64,000 nucleotides of DNA from Cellulosimicrobium cellulans (GCF_024124905.1 NZ_JAMXST010000003.1:372001-436000); one strand, 5' to 3'; shown: positions 51,351 through 60,274, counted from the stretch's first letter. Numbers and translations are program-made. Notes: generated by a model from the sequence alone, not told the origin.

Positions 51351-52997
51351 GTGCTCGACCAGGAACAGCTCCCGCCCGGCGCGCCCGCGGCCCCCGAGGC
51401 CGAGGGCGACGTCGCCCCCGCGGCCGGCCGCGCCGGGCGCGCGCGCCGCATGGACCGACCGACGGTGTTCGCCGCCGCGCTGCTCGTCGCCGTCGGCGGC
51501 CTCGTCTACGAGCTCATCCTCGGGACGGCGGCGTCGTACCTGTTCGGCGACTCCGTCGTCGCGTTCTCCGTCGCGACGGGACTCACGCTGTTCGGCATGG
51601 GCCTCGGCTCGCTCCTCGCGCCCCGGCTGCAGCGCGCCGCGGGCCTGAGCTTCGTCCGCAACGAGCTCGTGCTCTCGCTCCTCGGCGGCACGTCGGTGCT
51701 CGCGCTGTTCTGGGCGTACGCGTCGACCGAGCTCGCGTGGGTCGTGTTCGTGATCCTGTCGCTCGCGATCGGCACGGCGATCGGCGTCGAGATCCCGCTG
51801 CTCGTCGCGGTGCTCAAGGAGCGGGGGAGCGAGGGGTCCGTCTCGCTCCTGTCGAAGGTGCTCGCGCTCGACTACTTCGGGGCGCTCGCGGCGTCGCTGC
51901 TGTTCCCGTTCCTCCTGCTGCCGTACCTCGGGCTCGTCCGCACCGCGTTCGCCGTCGCCGTGCTCAACGTCGCGGTCGCGGCCTTCATGCTCGCGCGCAT
52001 GGGCCACCCGCCGCGCTGGACCGTCCTCGCCGGCGTGACGCTCGCCGTCCTCCTCGCCGGGTTCGCCGCGTCCACGTGGCTCGAGACGCGCATCAGCGCG
52101 GGCATGTACCAGGACCCCGTCGTGGCGCAGGAGCGCAGCGCGTACCAGCAGGTCGTCGTCACCGAGTACCGCGGCGACACGCGCCTCTACCTGGACAACC
52201 AGCTCCAGTTCTCCTCCGTCGACGAGGCCCGGTACCACGAGACCCTCGCGCACGCGGCGATGACGTCCGTGGCCGCGCCCGCGTCCGTCGCGATCCTCGG
52301 CGGCGGCGACGGACTCCTCGCACGTGAGGTGCTGCGGTACGACTCGGTGCAGGAGGTCACCCTCGTCGACCTCGACCCCGCGGTCACCGACCTCGCGCGC
52401 GAGAACCGGCTCCTCACCGACCTCAACGAGCACGCGCTCGACGACCCGCGCGTGACGGTCGTCAACGCCGACGCCTTCCGCTGGGTCGAGGACACCCCGC
52501 AGGCGTTCGACGTCGTGCTCGTCGACCTCGTGGACCCGTCCACCGAGCGGGTCGCCAAGCTGTACTCGCAGGAGTTCTACGGCATGGTCGCCGCGCACCT
52601 GCGGCCGGGCGGCGCGTTCGCGACCCAGGCGACGTCGTCGTACTTCACGCCGGACGCGTTCTGGCAGGTCGTCTCGACCGTCCGCGCCGCGGCCCCCGAC
52701 CGGGCCGTCGTGCCGCTCACGGTCAACGTGCCGTCGTTCGGCGAGTGGGGCTTCGCGCTGTCCCTTCCCGGGCCGGCGGCACCCGGGGCCGGGGGCCTCG
52801 GGGAGCCCGACGGCGTGCCCGGGCTCTTCGCGCGCACACCCCTCCCGGAGGGGCTGCGGTTCCACGACGCGGCGTCGCTCGCCGCGACCACGCGCCTGCC
52901 CGCCGACAACCCGCCGCGCGACCTGCCGTCGTCGACCCTGCTCTCCCCGACCGTGCAGCGCACGTACCAGGAGGACATGCGCGCCTGGCGCTACTGA
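51351..52997 (+). CDS. membrane-embedded spermidine synthase-like aminopropyltransferase
   Basis: A 548-aa protein: about seven membrane helices (about residues 38-240) followed by a spermidine-synthase domain (about 265-500) with LGGGDG (the decarboxylated-AdoMet loop), VTLVDLDP, VNADAFRW, DVVLVDLVDPS and LYSQEFY. The enzyme needs the dcAdoMet made by SpeD two genes upstream. Fusion to a membrane region, where free spermidine synthases have none, suggests a membrane-bound acceptor such as a lipid or wall amine. GTG start 3 nt after the DUF350 stop. Its 3' end overlaps the convergent LLM gene by 7 bp. Confidence 0.88.
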   Translation: MLDQEQLPPGAPAAPEAEGDVAPAAGRAGRARRMDRPTVFAAALLVAVGGLVYELILGTAASYLFGDSVVAFSVATGLTLFGMGLGSLLAPRLQRAAGLSFVRNELVLSLLGGTSVLALFWAYASTELAWVVFVILSLAIGTAIGVEIPLLVAVLKERGSEGSVSLLSKVLALDYFGALAASLLFPFLLLPYLGLVRTAFAVAVLNVAVAAFMLARMGHPPRWTVLAGVTLAVLLAGFAASTWLETRISAGMYQDPVVAQERSAYQQVVVTEYRGDTRLYLDNQLQFSSVDEARYHETLAHAAMTSVAAPASVAILGGGDGLLAREVLRYDSVQEVTLVDLDPAVTDLARENRLLTDLNEHALDDPRVTVVNADAFRWVEDTPQAFDVVLVDLVDPSTERVAKLYSQEFYGMVAAHLRPGGAFATQATSSYFTPDAFWQVVSTVRAAAPDRAVVPLTVNVPSFGEWGFALSLPGPAAPGAGGLGEPDGVPGLFARTPLPEGLRFHDAASLAATTRLPADNPPRDLPSSTLLSPTVQRTYQEDMRAWRY

Positions 52998-54010
52998 GCC
53001 GCGTGCGCCACTGCCTCCAGCGCGTCGAGCGCCGCGAAGGGGTCGTCCGGGCGGGCCGGGTCCGGGCTCGTCGCGACGAGCACGACGCTCGACACCCCGC
53101 CCGCGCCGAGCTCGGCGAGCCGGGCGCGGAAGGCGTCCGGCGGACCGACGACGGCGAGCGCGTCGACCCACGCGTCCGGCATCGCGGCGGCGAAGGCCTC
53201 GGGGGTGTCGCTCGCGGCGCGCAGGGCGCGGAAGTCGTCGGCGAACGGCAGCGGGTCGATCTGCGCCGACCAGTCCGCCTCGCCCAGGACGGCGAGGCTC
53301 GGCCGGACGATCGCGCGGGCGGTCGCGACGTCGTCGTGCACCGCGCCGAGCGAGAACGCGACGACGCGGTGCTCGGGCGGGGCCGCGTCGCCCGCGCTCG
53401 CCCGCCCGGCGTCGATCGCGGCGCGCGCGACGGCCAGGTACTCGGGCGTCACGGGCATGTCGAGGATCGTCCCGTCGGCGACGCGGCCGGAGACCTCGAG
53501 GGAGCGCGGGCCGCGCACCCCGGCGAGCACGGGCGGCGGCGAGGCGGGCGGGGCGTGCAGCGCGACGTCGTCGACCGTCACGTACCGGCCCGAGACCGTG
53601 ACGCGCTCGCCGTGCAGGAGCGCGCGCACGGCCGACGTCGTCTCCGCGAGCATCGCGAGCGGGCTCGCGGGCCAGACGCCGATCTGCCGCATCCACGCGG
53701 GCATGCCGTGCCCGATCCCCAGGTGCAGGCGGCCCGGGTGCAGGGCGGCGAGCGTCGCGGCCTCCATCGCGGCGGTCGACGGCGCGCGCGTCGCGGCGGG
53801 GAGGATCCCGATGCCCACGGTGAGGCGCTGCGTCGCCGCCAGGACGGTCGCGGCCTGCGCGATCCCGCCGTGGAACGTGAGGTCCTCGACGACCCACACC
53901 TCGTCGAGGCCCACCTCCTCGGCGCGGCGCGCGAACGGCACGATCTGGTCGGCGGGCAGCTCGCGCGGCAGGATCACGCCGAGCGCAGGAGTCGTCGTCG
54001 AGGTCGCCAT
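52991..54010 (-). CDS. LLM-class (luciferase-like) F420-dependent oxidoreductase
   Basis: A 339-aa TIM-barrel protein of the bacterial luciferase-like family: VWVVEDLTFHGG, LTVGIGILPAATRAP, HPGRLHLGIGHG and an LHAPPAS loop. Actinobacterial members often use F420, but FMN is possible. The substrate cannot be read. It is convergent with, and its stop overlaps by 7 bp, the SpeE-like gene. A TACGGT -10-like element lies about 9 nt upstream of its ATG, suggesting a short leader. Divergent from the serine hydrolase. Confidence 0.85.
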   Translation of the reverse strand: MATSTTTPALGVILPRELPADQIVPFARRAEEVGLDEVWVVEDLTFHGGIAQAATVLAATQRLTVGIGILPAATRAPSTAAMEAATLAALHPGRLHLGIGHGMPAWMRQIGVWPASPLAMLAETTSAVRALLHGERVTVSGRYVTVDDVALHAPPASPPPVLAGVRGPRSLEVSGRVADGTILDMPVTPEYLAVARAAIDAGRASAGDAAPPEHRVVAFSLGAVHDDVATARAIVRPSLAVLGEADWSAQIDPLPFADDFRALRAASDTPEAFAAAMPDAWVDALAVVGPPDAFRARLAELGAGGVSSVVLVATSPDPARPDDPFAALDALEAVAHAAQ

Positions 54011-54109
54011 GCCGCGACCGTACCCTGGCAGCGCTCCCAGGGGCCGCGCCCGCCACCGGCGACCGCAAAGACCTGGCCGCCCCGGGAGCAGCCCGCCTAC
54101 CGTCGAGGC

Positions 54110-55273
54110 ATGACCGCGCTCGACGACGACGCCCTGGCCGCCCTCGACACCCACCTGCGCGGGGCGGCCGACGCCGACGCGTTCTCCGGCGTGGTGCGGA
54201 TCGAGCGCGACGGCGACGTGCTCTTCGAGCGCGCGTACGGCGTCGCCTCCCGGCGCTGGGGCGTCCCGGTCCGTACGAGCACGCGTTTCGACGTCGCGTC
54301 CGTGACCAAGCTGTTCACCGCCGTCGCGGTGCTCCAGCAGGTCGGGGAGGGGCGGCTCGGGCTCGACGACCGCATCCACGACCACGTCGACCTCGCCGGC
54401 ACGACGATCCCGCGCGAGGTGACGCTCCGCCACCTGCTCACGCACACGTCGGGCATCGCGGACGACGCCGACGAGGAGGCGGGCGAGTCGTACGAGGCGC
54501 TGTGGGTCGACCGGCCGAGCTACTCGGTGACGCGCACGGCCGACTTCCTCCCCGGCTTCGTCCACAAGGAGCCGAACTTCCCGCCGGGGGAGGGGTGCCG
54601 GTACTGCAACGTCGGCTTCGTGCTCGCCGGGCTCGCGCTGGAGGCCGTCACCGGCAGCACGTACCGCGAGTACGTGCGCGAGCACGTGTTCGCCCGCGCC
54701 GGCATGGACGGCTCCGGCTTCTTCCGCATGGACGAGGCCGAGCCCGACGTCGCCGAGGGCTGGGAGCCGGTCCTCGACGGACCGCGCGGCGAGGGGCGGA
54801 TCACCGGGTGGCGGCAGAACATCTACTCCTACCCGCCCGTCGGCTCGCCCGACGGCGGCGCGCACGTCACCGCGCGCGACCTCGCCCGGTTCTGGGCGGC
54901 GGTCCGCGGCGGCGAGCTCCTGCCCCCCGACCTCACGCGCGCGTTCCTCACGCCGCAGGTCAAGCACGACGACGGCGACACGGACGAGACGGACGACAAG
55001 GACGCCGAGGGCGGCGAGCGTGCGGCGAGCGTGCACTACGGGTTCGGGCTCGAGTTCGAGCTGCTCGCCGACGGGTCCGTGCGCTCCGCGTACAAGGAGG
55101 GGATCAACACCGGGTCGAGCGCGATGCTCCGTCACTACCCGGACGCGGGCGGATCCGTCCCGGACGGTCTCCCGCCGGCCGGGGCGCCGGGCGTGACGGT
55201 CGTCGTCGTCTCCAACGGCGAGGCGGGCGCCTGGGACCCGGTCCGGAGGATCGACGCGCTGGTGCGCGGCTGA
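54110..55273 (+). CDS. serine hydrolase, class C beta-lactamase/esterase family
   Basis: A 387-aa protein with the SxxK motif in VASVTKLF, the YxN motif in CRYCNVG, and a late KEGINTG-type region that substitutes for KTG. This is the beta-lactamase/D-aminopeptidase/esterase group, and most actinobacterial members are esterases or peptidases, not resistance enzymes. No signal peptide is seen, so it is cytosolic. The stretch DDGDTDETDDKDAEG (about 285-300) is an unusual acidic insertion. The ATG follows a TACCGT -10-like hexamer by 6 nt. Confidence 0.85.
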   Translation: MTALDDDALAALDTHLRGAADADAFSGVVRIERDGDVLFERAYGVASRRWGVPVRTSTRFDVASVTKLFTAVAVLQQVGEGRLGLDDRIHDHVDLAGTTIPREVTLRHLLTHTSGIADDADEEAGESYEALWVDRPSYSVTRTADFLPGFVHKEPNFPPGEGCRYCNVGFVLAGLALEAVTGSTYREYVREHVFARAGMDGSGFFRMDEAEPDVAEGWEPVLDGPRGEGRITGWRQNIYSYPPVGSPDGGAHVTARDLARFWAAVRGGELLPPDLTRAFLTPQVKHDDGDTDETDDKDAEGGERAASVHYGFGLEFELLADGSVRSAYKEGINTGSSAMLRHYPDAGGSVPDGLPPAGAPGVTVVVVSNGEAGAWDPVRRIDALVRG

Positions 55274-55364
55274 CGCGGGCCGGGCAGGGTCCGTCCGGGC
55301 GGCTTCGCACGAGACCTCCACACGGTCTCGCCCGCATCGGCCCAGCGGGGTCCCGACGCTCGCC

Positions 55365-55370
55365 TAGGCT
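55365..55370 (+). promoter_or_regulatory. -10 hexamer before the DedA gene
   Basis: TAGGCT (55365-55370) matches the TANNNT actinobacterial -10 and lies 8 nt before the ATG, so a leaderless or near-leaderless transcript is predicted. No good -35 is seen at 17 nt. Confidence 0.35.
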
Positions 55371-55378
55371 CGGGGACC

Positions 55379-56113
55379 ATGCCCTCCGGACTCTCGACCG
55401 CCCTCTCGGCCGCCCTGCCCGCCGCGTCGACGGCGGAGCCCGCGCTCGACGGCGTCGCCGGCTGGGCCGTGAACCTCATGGAGACGCTGGGGCCCGTCGG
55501 CGCGGCGATCGCGATCGCGCTCGAGAACCTGTTCCCGCCCCTGCCGAGCGAGATCATCCTGCCGCTCGCGGGCTTCACCGCGAGCCAGGGCAGCTTCGGG
55601 CTCGTGGAGGCGATCGTGTGGACGACGGCCGGGTCGGTCGTCGGGGCGCTGGCGCTGTACCTCGTCGGGGCGCTCGTCGGGCGCGAGCGCACGCGCTGGG
55701 TCGCGGAGCGCCTGCCGCTCGTCAAGGTCGCGGACGTCGACCGCACCGAGCAGTTCTTCCTCAAGCACGGCGGCGCGACCGTCTTCTTCGGTCGCTTCAT
55801 CCCGATCTTCCGCAGCCTCATCTCGATCCCGGCCGGGGTCGAGCGCATGCCGCTGTGGAAGTTCCTCGGCCTGTCCGCGGCGGGCAGCCTCGTGTGGAAC
55901 ACGATCTTCGTCTACGCCGGGTACGCGCTCGGCGAGCAGTGGCACGTCGTGGAGGAGTACGCCGGCGTGCTCCAGAAGATCGTGATCGTGGTCGTCGCGG
56001 CCGCGGTCGTGTGGTTCGTCGTGACGCGCGTCTGGCGCTGGGTGAACGACGACGAGCGCCCCGCCCACGCGCGCGGCGCGCGGTCGTCGTCGCCCGCCCG
56101 GGACGAGGCCTGA
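55379..56113 (+). CDS. DedA family membrane protein
   Basis: A 244-aa protein with four to six predicted helices and the DedA/SNARE-associated signature: LENLFPPLPSEIILPLAG split by helix 1-2, FFGRFIPIFRSLISIPAG (the conserved R and G/P site) and GSLVWNTIF. DedA proteins are needed for membrane integrity and undecaprenyl-phosphate recycling in many bacteria. The tail is basic and Ser/Arg-rich. It is monocistronic, with a near-leaderless start. It sits upstream of the MprF-like gene. Confidence 0.9.
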   Translation: MPSGLSTALSAALPAASTAEPALDGVAGWAVNLMETLGPVGAAIAIALENLFPPLPSEIILPLAGFTASQGSFGLVEAIVWTTAGSVVGALALYLVGALVGRERTRWVAERLPLVKVADVDRTEQFFLKHGGATVFFGRFIPIFRSLISIPAGVERMPLWKFLGLSAAGSLVWNTIFVYAGYALGEQWHVVEEYAGVLQKIVIVVVAAAVVWFVVTRVWRWVNDDERPAHARGARSSSPARDEA

Positions 56114-56241
56114 CCGCTCCCGACGCCTGACGGTCCGGACTCGGAGCGTTCCGACGCCGGGTGTCCCCGCGCTCGTATCGCGGCCGCGCCCCGTGGCCGC
56201 CCGCCCGCGCGGTCGGGACGGGCCTGGCGGATGATCGGAGC

Positions 56242-58083
56242 GTGCCCGACGAGACCCCCCGACCGAGCGCGTCGCCGAGCCCGTCAGCGAGCCCGTCACC
56301 GAGCGCGTCGTCCGGCGCGTCCCGGGCCGCGCCCGCCGCCGGGGCCGACGGGGCTCTCGTCGCGACGGGGCGGCACTCCCCGCTCGCGGCCCAGCGGCAC
56401 CGGGTCCGCGTGCGCCGGGTCGCCGCGACCGTCGTCGTGGTGCTCGCGGTGCTCTCGCTCGCGGGCCTCGTCGCGCGGCGGCTCTGGGAACGGCTGACCG
56501 TCTTCCAGGACTTCCTGCCCGGCGTCGAGGCGAGCAGCCGCGCGTCGAGCATCCTGCTCGCCGCCGTCGTGCTGCTCCTCACGGCGCGAGGCCTGCGCAA
56601 CGGCCACCGGCTCTCGTGGGTCGTCACGTGCGCGGTGCTGGGCCTGACGGCGGTCGCGCACCTGGTGCACCACCGGCACGCGCTGCCCGCGGTCGTCGTG
56701 CTGCTCGCCGTCGGGTGGCTGCTCACGCAGTGGCGCGCGTTCCCCGTCCTGCCCACGCGGCGCGCGGTGCGCCGGGCGGTGCTGCTCCTCGTCGCGATCG
56801 GCGTCGCGCTCGTCCTCGTCGTGGTCGCGGTCGCCGTGGTGCTCGCGGCGCGCGACGCGGGCGACGCCGAGCTCGAGAGCGCGGCCCGCGGGATCGCCGC
56901 CGTCGCGACGGTGCTGAACCTCGTGCTCGTGGTGCTCGTGCTCTGGTGGCTGCTCTCGCCGCGGTCGCCCAGGCCCGCGACGCTTGCGGAGCACCTCGCC
57001 GAGCGGGAGAAGGCGCGCGCCGTCGTGGCGGCGCACGGGGGCGGCACGCTCGACTACTTCGCCCTGCGCGACGACAAGGACTGGTTCTTCGTCGGCCACG
57101 GGGTCGTGGCCCACTCGGTGCGCAACGGCGTGTGCCTCGTCTCGCCCGACCCGGTCTGCCCGCCGGCCGAGCGCGAGCTCGTCTGGGCCGAGTTCCTCGA
57201 CCACGTCGCGCGCAACGGCTGGAAGGTCGCGGTCGTCGCGGCGGGGGAGCCGTGGCTGCCCGTCTACGAGGCGTCGGGCCTGCTCCCGGCCTACCTCGGC
57301 GACGAGGCGACCGTCGACTGCCCGTCGTTCACGCTCGAGGGCAAGGCCCACAAGTCGCTGCGCCAGGCCGTGAACCGCGTCGCACGCGCCGGCTACACGA
57401 CGACCTTCCACGACCCCACGACCCTCGACCCCGCGCTGCGCGACGAGATCGCCGCGATGAGCGACGAGTCGCGGCGCGGCGAGGACGAGCGGGGGTTCTC
57501 CATGACGCTCTCGCGCCTGTTCGACCCGCACGACACCGGGCTCATGCTCTCCGTCACCCGGTCCGCCGAGGGGCGCGTGGACGCGTTCTGCCAGTGGGTG
57601 CCCGCGAGCGACATCGACGGCTGGTCGCTCGACGTCATGCGGCGCCGCCTCGACGTCCCCGACCTGCCGAACGGCCTCGTCGACGCGACGATCGTCGCGA
57701 CGATCGCGGAGCTCGTCGCGCGGGGCCAGCGCGGTCTGGGCCTCAACTTCGCCGTCCTGCGCGAGCTCATGGAGGGCGAGCGCGACTCGCGGCTCGACCA
57801 GCTCGTGCGGCCCGTCGTCAAGCGGTTCTCCGAGGGCACGCAGGTGGAGACGCTCGCGACGTTCAACGACAAGTTCGACCCCGGCTGGACGCGCCGCTAC
57901 GTCGTCCTCGACTCGGCGGAGCAGGCCGCCGCGCAGGCGCTCGTCATGGCCGGCGCGGAGGGGGTCACGGAGATCCCCGTGATCGGCCGGTTCCTGCGCG
58001 GGGTGGGCACCGCGCCGACGGAGCCCGCTCCGGGCGTCGCGCCGTCCCGACCCGCCACCGCGGCCGGGGACGAGACCTCGTGA
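56242..58083 (+). CDS. DUF2156/MprF-like aminoacyl-phospholipid synthase
   Basis: A 613-aa protein: a Pro/Ser-rich cytoplasmic head (about 1-55), about seven membrane helices (about 60-240), and a C-terminal DUF2156 domain (about 270-590) with LDYFALRDDKDWFF and VNFAVLRE-like segments (LGLNFAVLRELMEGE). This is the lysyl-phosphatidylglycerol synthase fold, which transfers an amino acid from tRNA to phosphatidylglycerol. Starts at 56161 (27 more residues) and 56242 are both possible; 56242 is preferred because a GATGAT -10-like box lies close upstream, though ribosome sites are poor for both. The next gene overlaps by GTGA. Confidence 0.83.
   Translation: MPDETPRPSASPSPSASPSPSASSGASRAAPAAGADGALVATGRHSPLAAQRHRVRVRRVAATVVVVLAVLSLAGLVARRLWERLTVFQDFLPGVEASSRASSILLAAVVLLLTARGLRNGHRLSWVVTCAVLGLTAVAHLVHHRHALPAVVVLLAVGWLLTQWRAFPVLPTRRAVRRAVLLLVAIGVALVLVVVAVAVVLAARDAGDAELESAARGIAAVATVLNLVLVVLVLWWLLSPRSPRPATLAEHLAEREKARAVVAAHGGGTLDYFALRDDKDWFFVGHGVVAHSVRNGVCLVSPDPVCPPAERELVWAEFLDHVARNGWKVAVVAAGEPWLPVYEASGLLPAYLGDEATVDCPSFTLEGKAHKSLRQAVNRVARAGYTTTFHDPTTLDPALRDEIAAMSDESRRGEDERGFSMTLSRLFDPHDTGLMLSVTRSAEGRVDAFCQWVPASDIDGWSLDVMRRRLDVPDLPNGLVDATIVATIAELVARGQRGLGLNFAVLRELMEGERDSRLDQLVRPVVKRFSEGTQVETLATFNDKFDPGWTRRYVVLDSAEQAAAQALVMAGAEGVTEIPVIGRFLRGVGTAPTEPAPGVAPSRPATAAGDETS
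56263..56310 (+). repeat. four 12-bp units in the DUF2156 gene head
   Basis: Units CCGAGCGCGTCG, CCGAGCCCGTCA, GCGAGCCCGTCA, CCGAGCGCGTCG, coding a Pro/Ser/Ala-rich linker in the predicted disordered N-terminus. Slippage-prone. Confidence 0.7.
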
Positions 58084-58913
58084 TCCTGTCGCTCCTCGCC
58101 GCCGTCGCCGCGAGCGTCCTGTACGCGGTGAGCACCATCATGCAGGCGGTCGCGACGCGCCGGGCGCACGGCCTCGCGGTCGTGGCGCAGCCGCTCGTCA
58201 TCGGCGGGCTCGTGGTCGACGGCGTCGCGTGGCTCCTCTCGCTCCTCGCCCTCGACCACCTGCCGCTGTTCGTCGTGCAGGCCGTCGTCGCGGCGTCGCT
58301 GGTCGTCGTCGTGCTGCTCGCGCGGCTCGTGCTCGGCGCGACGCTGCGCCGCACGGACCTCGTGGCGATGGGCGTCGTCGTGCTGGGCCTCGTCGTGCTC
58401 GCGCTCGCGGCGGGGGAGCAGCCCGCGACGCACCCGCCGGCGGGCTTCGTGACGTGGGTGAACGTCGCCGGGGCCGCCGTCGCGGTGGGCACGGCCGCCG
58501 CGTACCGGCGCGGGCACCCCGTGCTCCTCGCCGTGCTCGGCGGCCTCGGGTACTCGGTGGCGGCGGTGGCCGCGCGCGGGGCCCACGCGTCCGGCGACCT
58601 GCTCGACACGGTGTTCCAGCCGCTGGCGATCGCGATCGTCCTCGGCGGCGTCGCGGGCGCGCTCGCGTACCTGCGCGCGCTCGAGCGCGGCGCCGTCGGC
58701 ACCGTCGCCGCGACGGTGTCCGTCCTCGAGGTGCTCGTGCCCGGGATCGTGGGGCTCGCGGTGCTGGGCGACGTCGTGCGGTCGGGCTGGGCCGTGCCCG
58801 CGGGGCTCGCGACGCTCGCCGCGGTGGGCGGCTGCGTCGTCCTCGCGACGAGCCCGGCGAACGCCGCCGCGGAGGAACCGGTCCCGACGCCCGCGGCCCC
58901 GGAAACACCCTAG
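58080..58913 (+). CDS. EamA-like (DMT) membrane transporter
   Basis: A 277-aa protein with nine or ten predicted helices in the DMT/EamA pattern (two repeats of about five helices). The GTG start overlaps the MprF-like stop (GTGA), so the two are one translational unit. A Pro/Ala-rich tail follows the last helix. The coupling suggests export or flipping of a lipid or amino-acid product made by the DUF2156 enzyme, but EamA substrates vary. Ends 17 nt before the dispersed hairpin element. Confidence 0.8.
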   Translation: MILSLLAAVAASVLYAVSTIMQAVATRRAHGLAVVAQPLVIGGLVVDGVAWLLSLLALDHLPLFVVQAVVAASLVVVVLLARLVLGATLRRTDLVAMGVVVLGLVVLALAAGEQPATHPPAGFVTWVNVAGAAVAVGTAAAYRRGHPVLLAVLGGLGYSVAAVAARGAHASGDLLDTVFQPLAIAIVLGGVAGALAYLRALERGAVGTVAATVSVLEVLVPGIVGLAVLGDVVRSGWAVPAGLATLAAVGGCVVLATSPANAAAEEPVPTPAAPETP

Positions 58914-58930
58914 GGTGGCCGGGTCGACCC

Positions 58931-58990
58931 GCCGAACCCGGGGTCGCTCCCCACGCGCACGGCTTCCTGAGGAGACGTCCCGGGTTCGGC
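58931..58990. repeat. dispersed CCCGGGGTCGCTCC element, second full copy
   Basis: The 20-mer GCCGAACCCGGGGTCGCTCC (58931-58950) is identical to that at 44921. The opposite arm at 58971-58990 pairs with four mismatches. It follows the EamA gene and precedes the MalY/PatB start by 17 nt, so it can terminate the former. Confidence 0.65.
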
Positions 58991-59007
58991 ACCGAGGGAG
59001 GAGAACG

Positions 59008-60234
59008 ATGCGCACACCCCTGGACGTCCTCACGCTCGACGAGCTGCGCCGTCGGACGTCGGTGAAGTGGCGCGCGTTCGACCCCGACGTGCTGCCGCTG
59101 TTCGTCGCGGAGATGGACGTCGCGCCGTGCGAGGCCGTGGTCGACGCCGTCACCTCGGCCCTGCGCGCGGGCGACACCGGGTACGACGTCGGCACCGCCT
59201 ACGGCGAGGCGTACGCGCGGTTCGCGGAGCGCCGGTGGGGCTGGTCGTTCGACGCGTCGACGTCGCGCACCCTGCCCGACGTGATGCTCGCGATCGTCGA
59301 GGTGCTGCGCGTGCTCACGGCACCGGGCGACGCGGTCGTCGTGAACCCGCCCGTCTATCCGCCGTTCTACGGGTTCACCGCGAACGAGGGGCGGCGGGTG
59401 GTCGACGCGCCGCTGGGCACCGACGGGCGGCTCGACCTCGGCGCGCTCGAGCGCGCGTTCGCCGACGCGACGGGCGTCGCCGCGAACGGGCGCGGCCCCG
59501 GGAGCGGGCGTCGCGCCGTCTGGCTCGTGTGCAACCCGCAGAATCCCACCGGGACGATCCACACCCCCGCGGAGCTGGAGGCGGGGCTCGCGCTCGCCGC
59601 CCGGTACGGGGTGCGCGTCGTCGCGGACGAGATCCACGCGCCGCTCACCCGCCCGGGCCTCGACGGCCGCACGGCGACGACCCACACCCCGCTCCTCGCC
59701 GTCCCGGGCTCCGAGCGGGCCGTCGCGATCGTCTCCGCGTCCAAGGCCTGGAACCTGCCGGGGATCAAGGCGGCGGCGGCCGTCGCCGGACCGGACGCCG
59801 CCGACGACCTGCGCCGGATCCCCGAGGAGGCGAGCCACGGCGTGCAGCACGTGTCGGTGCTCGCGCACGTGGCCGCGCTCGACCACGGGGAGGCGTGGCT
59901 CGACGCCGTGCTCGCGGGCGTCGAGCGCAACGCGTGGCTCCTCGCCGACCTGCTCGCGGAGCACCTGCCCGGGGTCCGGTATCGGCCGGGCGAGGCGACC
60001 TACCTCGCGTGGCTCGACTGTCGGGGGATCGACGGCGTCCCCTCCTCCGACGGCGCCCCGGCACCGGCGCGGGACCCGCGCGGCTGGTTCCTCGACCGGG
60101 CGCGCGTCGCGCTGGAGGACGGGCGCCGGTTCGGCCCCGGGGGCGAGGGCCACGTGCGCCTCAACCTCGCGACCGGCGTCGACGTGCTCACCGAGGCCGT
60201 GGAGCGCATGGGCGCCTCCCTCAGGCGATCCTGA
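59008..60234 (+). CDS. MalY/PatB-family PLP aminotransferase (cystathionine beta-lyase type)
   Basis: A 408-aa class I/II PLP enzyme. Key motifs are NPPVYPPFYGF, WLVCNPQNPTGTIH, ADEIHAPLT and the PLP-Lys in SASKAWNLPG. Members of this group cleave cystathionine to homocysteine, pyruvate and ammonia, and also act as regulators. In the window's sulfur setting a role in sulfur amino-acid metabolism fits, but the island is 35 kb away. GGGAGGAG precedes the ATG at 59008. Followed by GC-rich repeats and a DUF1905 gene. Confidence 0.9.
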   Translation: MRTPLDVLTLDELRRRTSVKWRAFDPDVLPLFVAEMDVAPCEAVVDAVTSALRAGDTGYDVGTAYGEAYARFAERRWGWSFDASTSRTLPDVMLAIVEVLRVLTAPGDAVVVNPPVYPPFYGFTANEGRRVVDAPLGTDGRLDLGALERAFADATGVAANGRGPGSGRRAVWLVCNPQNPTGTIHTPAELEAGLALAARYGVRVVADEIHAPLTRPGLDGRTATTHTPLLAVPGSERAVAIVSASKAWNLPGIKAAAAVAGPDAADDLRRIPEEASHGVQHVSVLAHVAALDHGEAWLDAVLAGVERNAWLLADLLAEHLPGVRYRPGEATYLAWLDCRGIDGVPSSDGAPAPARDPRGWFLDRARVALEDGRRFGPGGEGHVRLNLATGVDVLTEAVERMGASLRRS

Positions 60235-60239
60235 CCCCC

Positions 60240-60274
60240 GGCCGCCCCGGCCGCCCCGGCCGCCCCGGCGCCCC
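60240..60274. repeat. GC-rich minisatellite of GGCCGCCCC
   Basis: Three exact 9-bp units (60240-60266) and a shortened fourth (60267-60274) in the gap after the MalY/PatB gene. Likely slippage product; may form part of its terminator. Confidence 0.7.

Noticed and set aside
54110-55273. Serine hydrolase as a true beta-lactamase resistance gene
   Set aside because: SxxK and YxN are there but the KTG box is replaced, and there is no signal peptide, so export to the periplasm-like space and penicillinase action are unlikely.
56161-56241. GTG at 56161 as the DUF2156 gene start
   Set aside because: It gives 27 extra Arg/Pro-rich residues and no ribosome site within range. Kept as an alternative in the feature entry.
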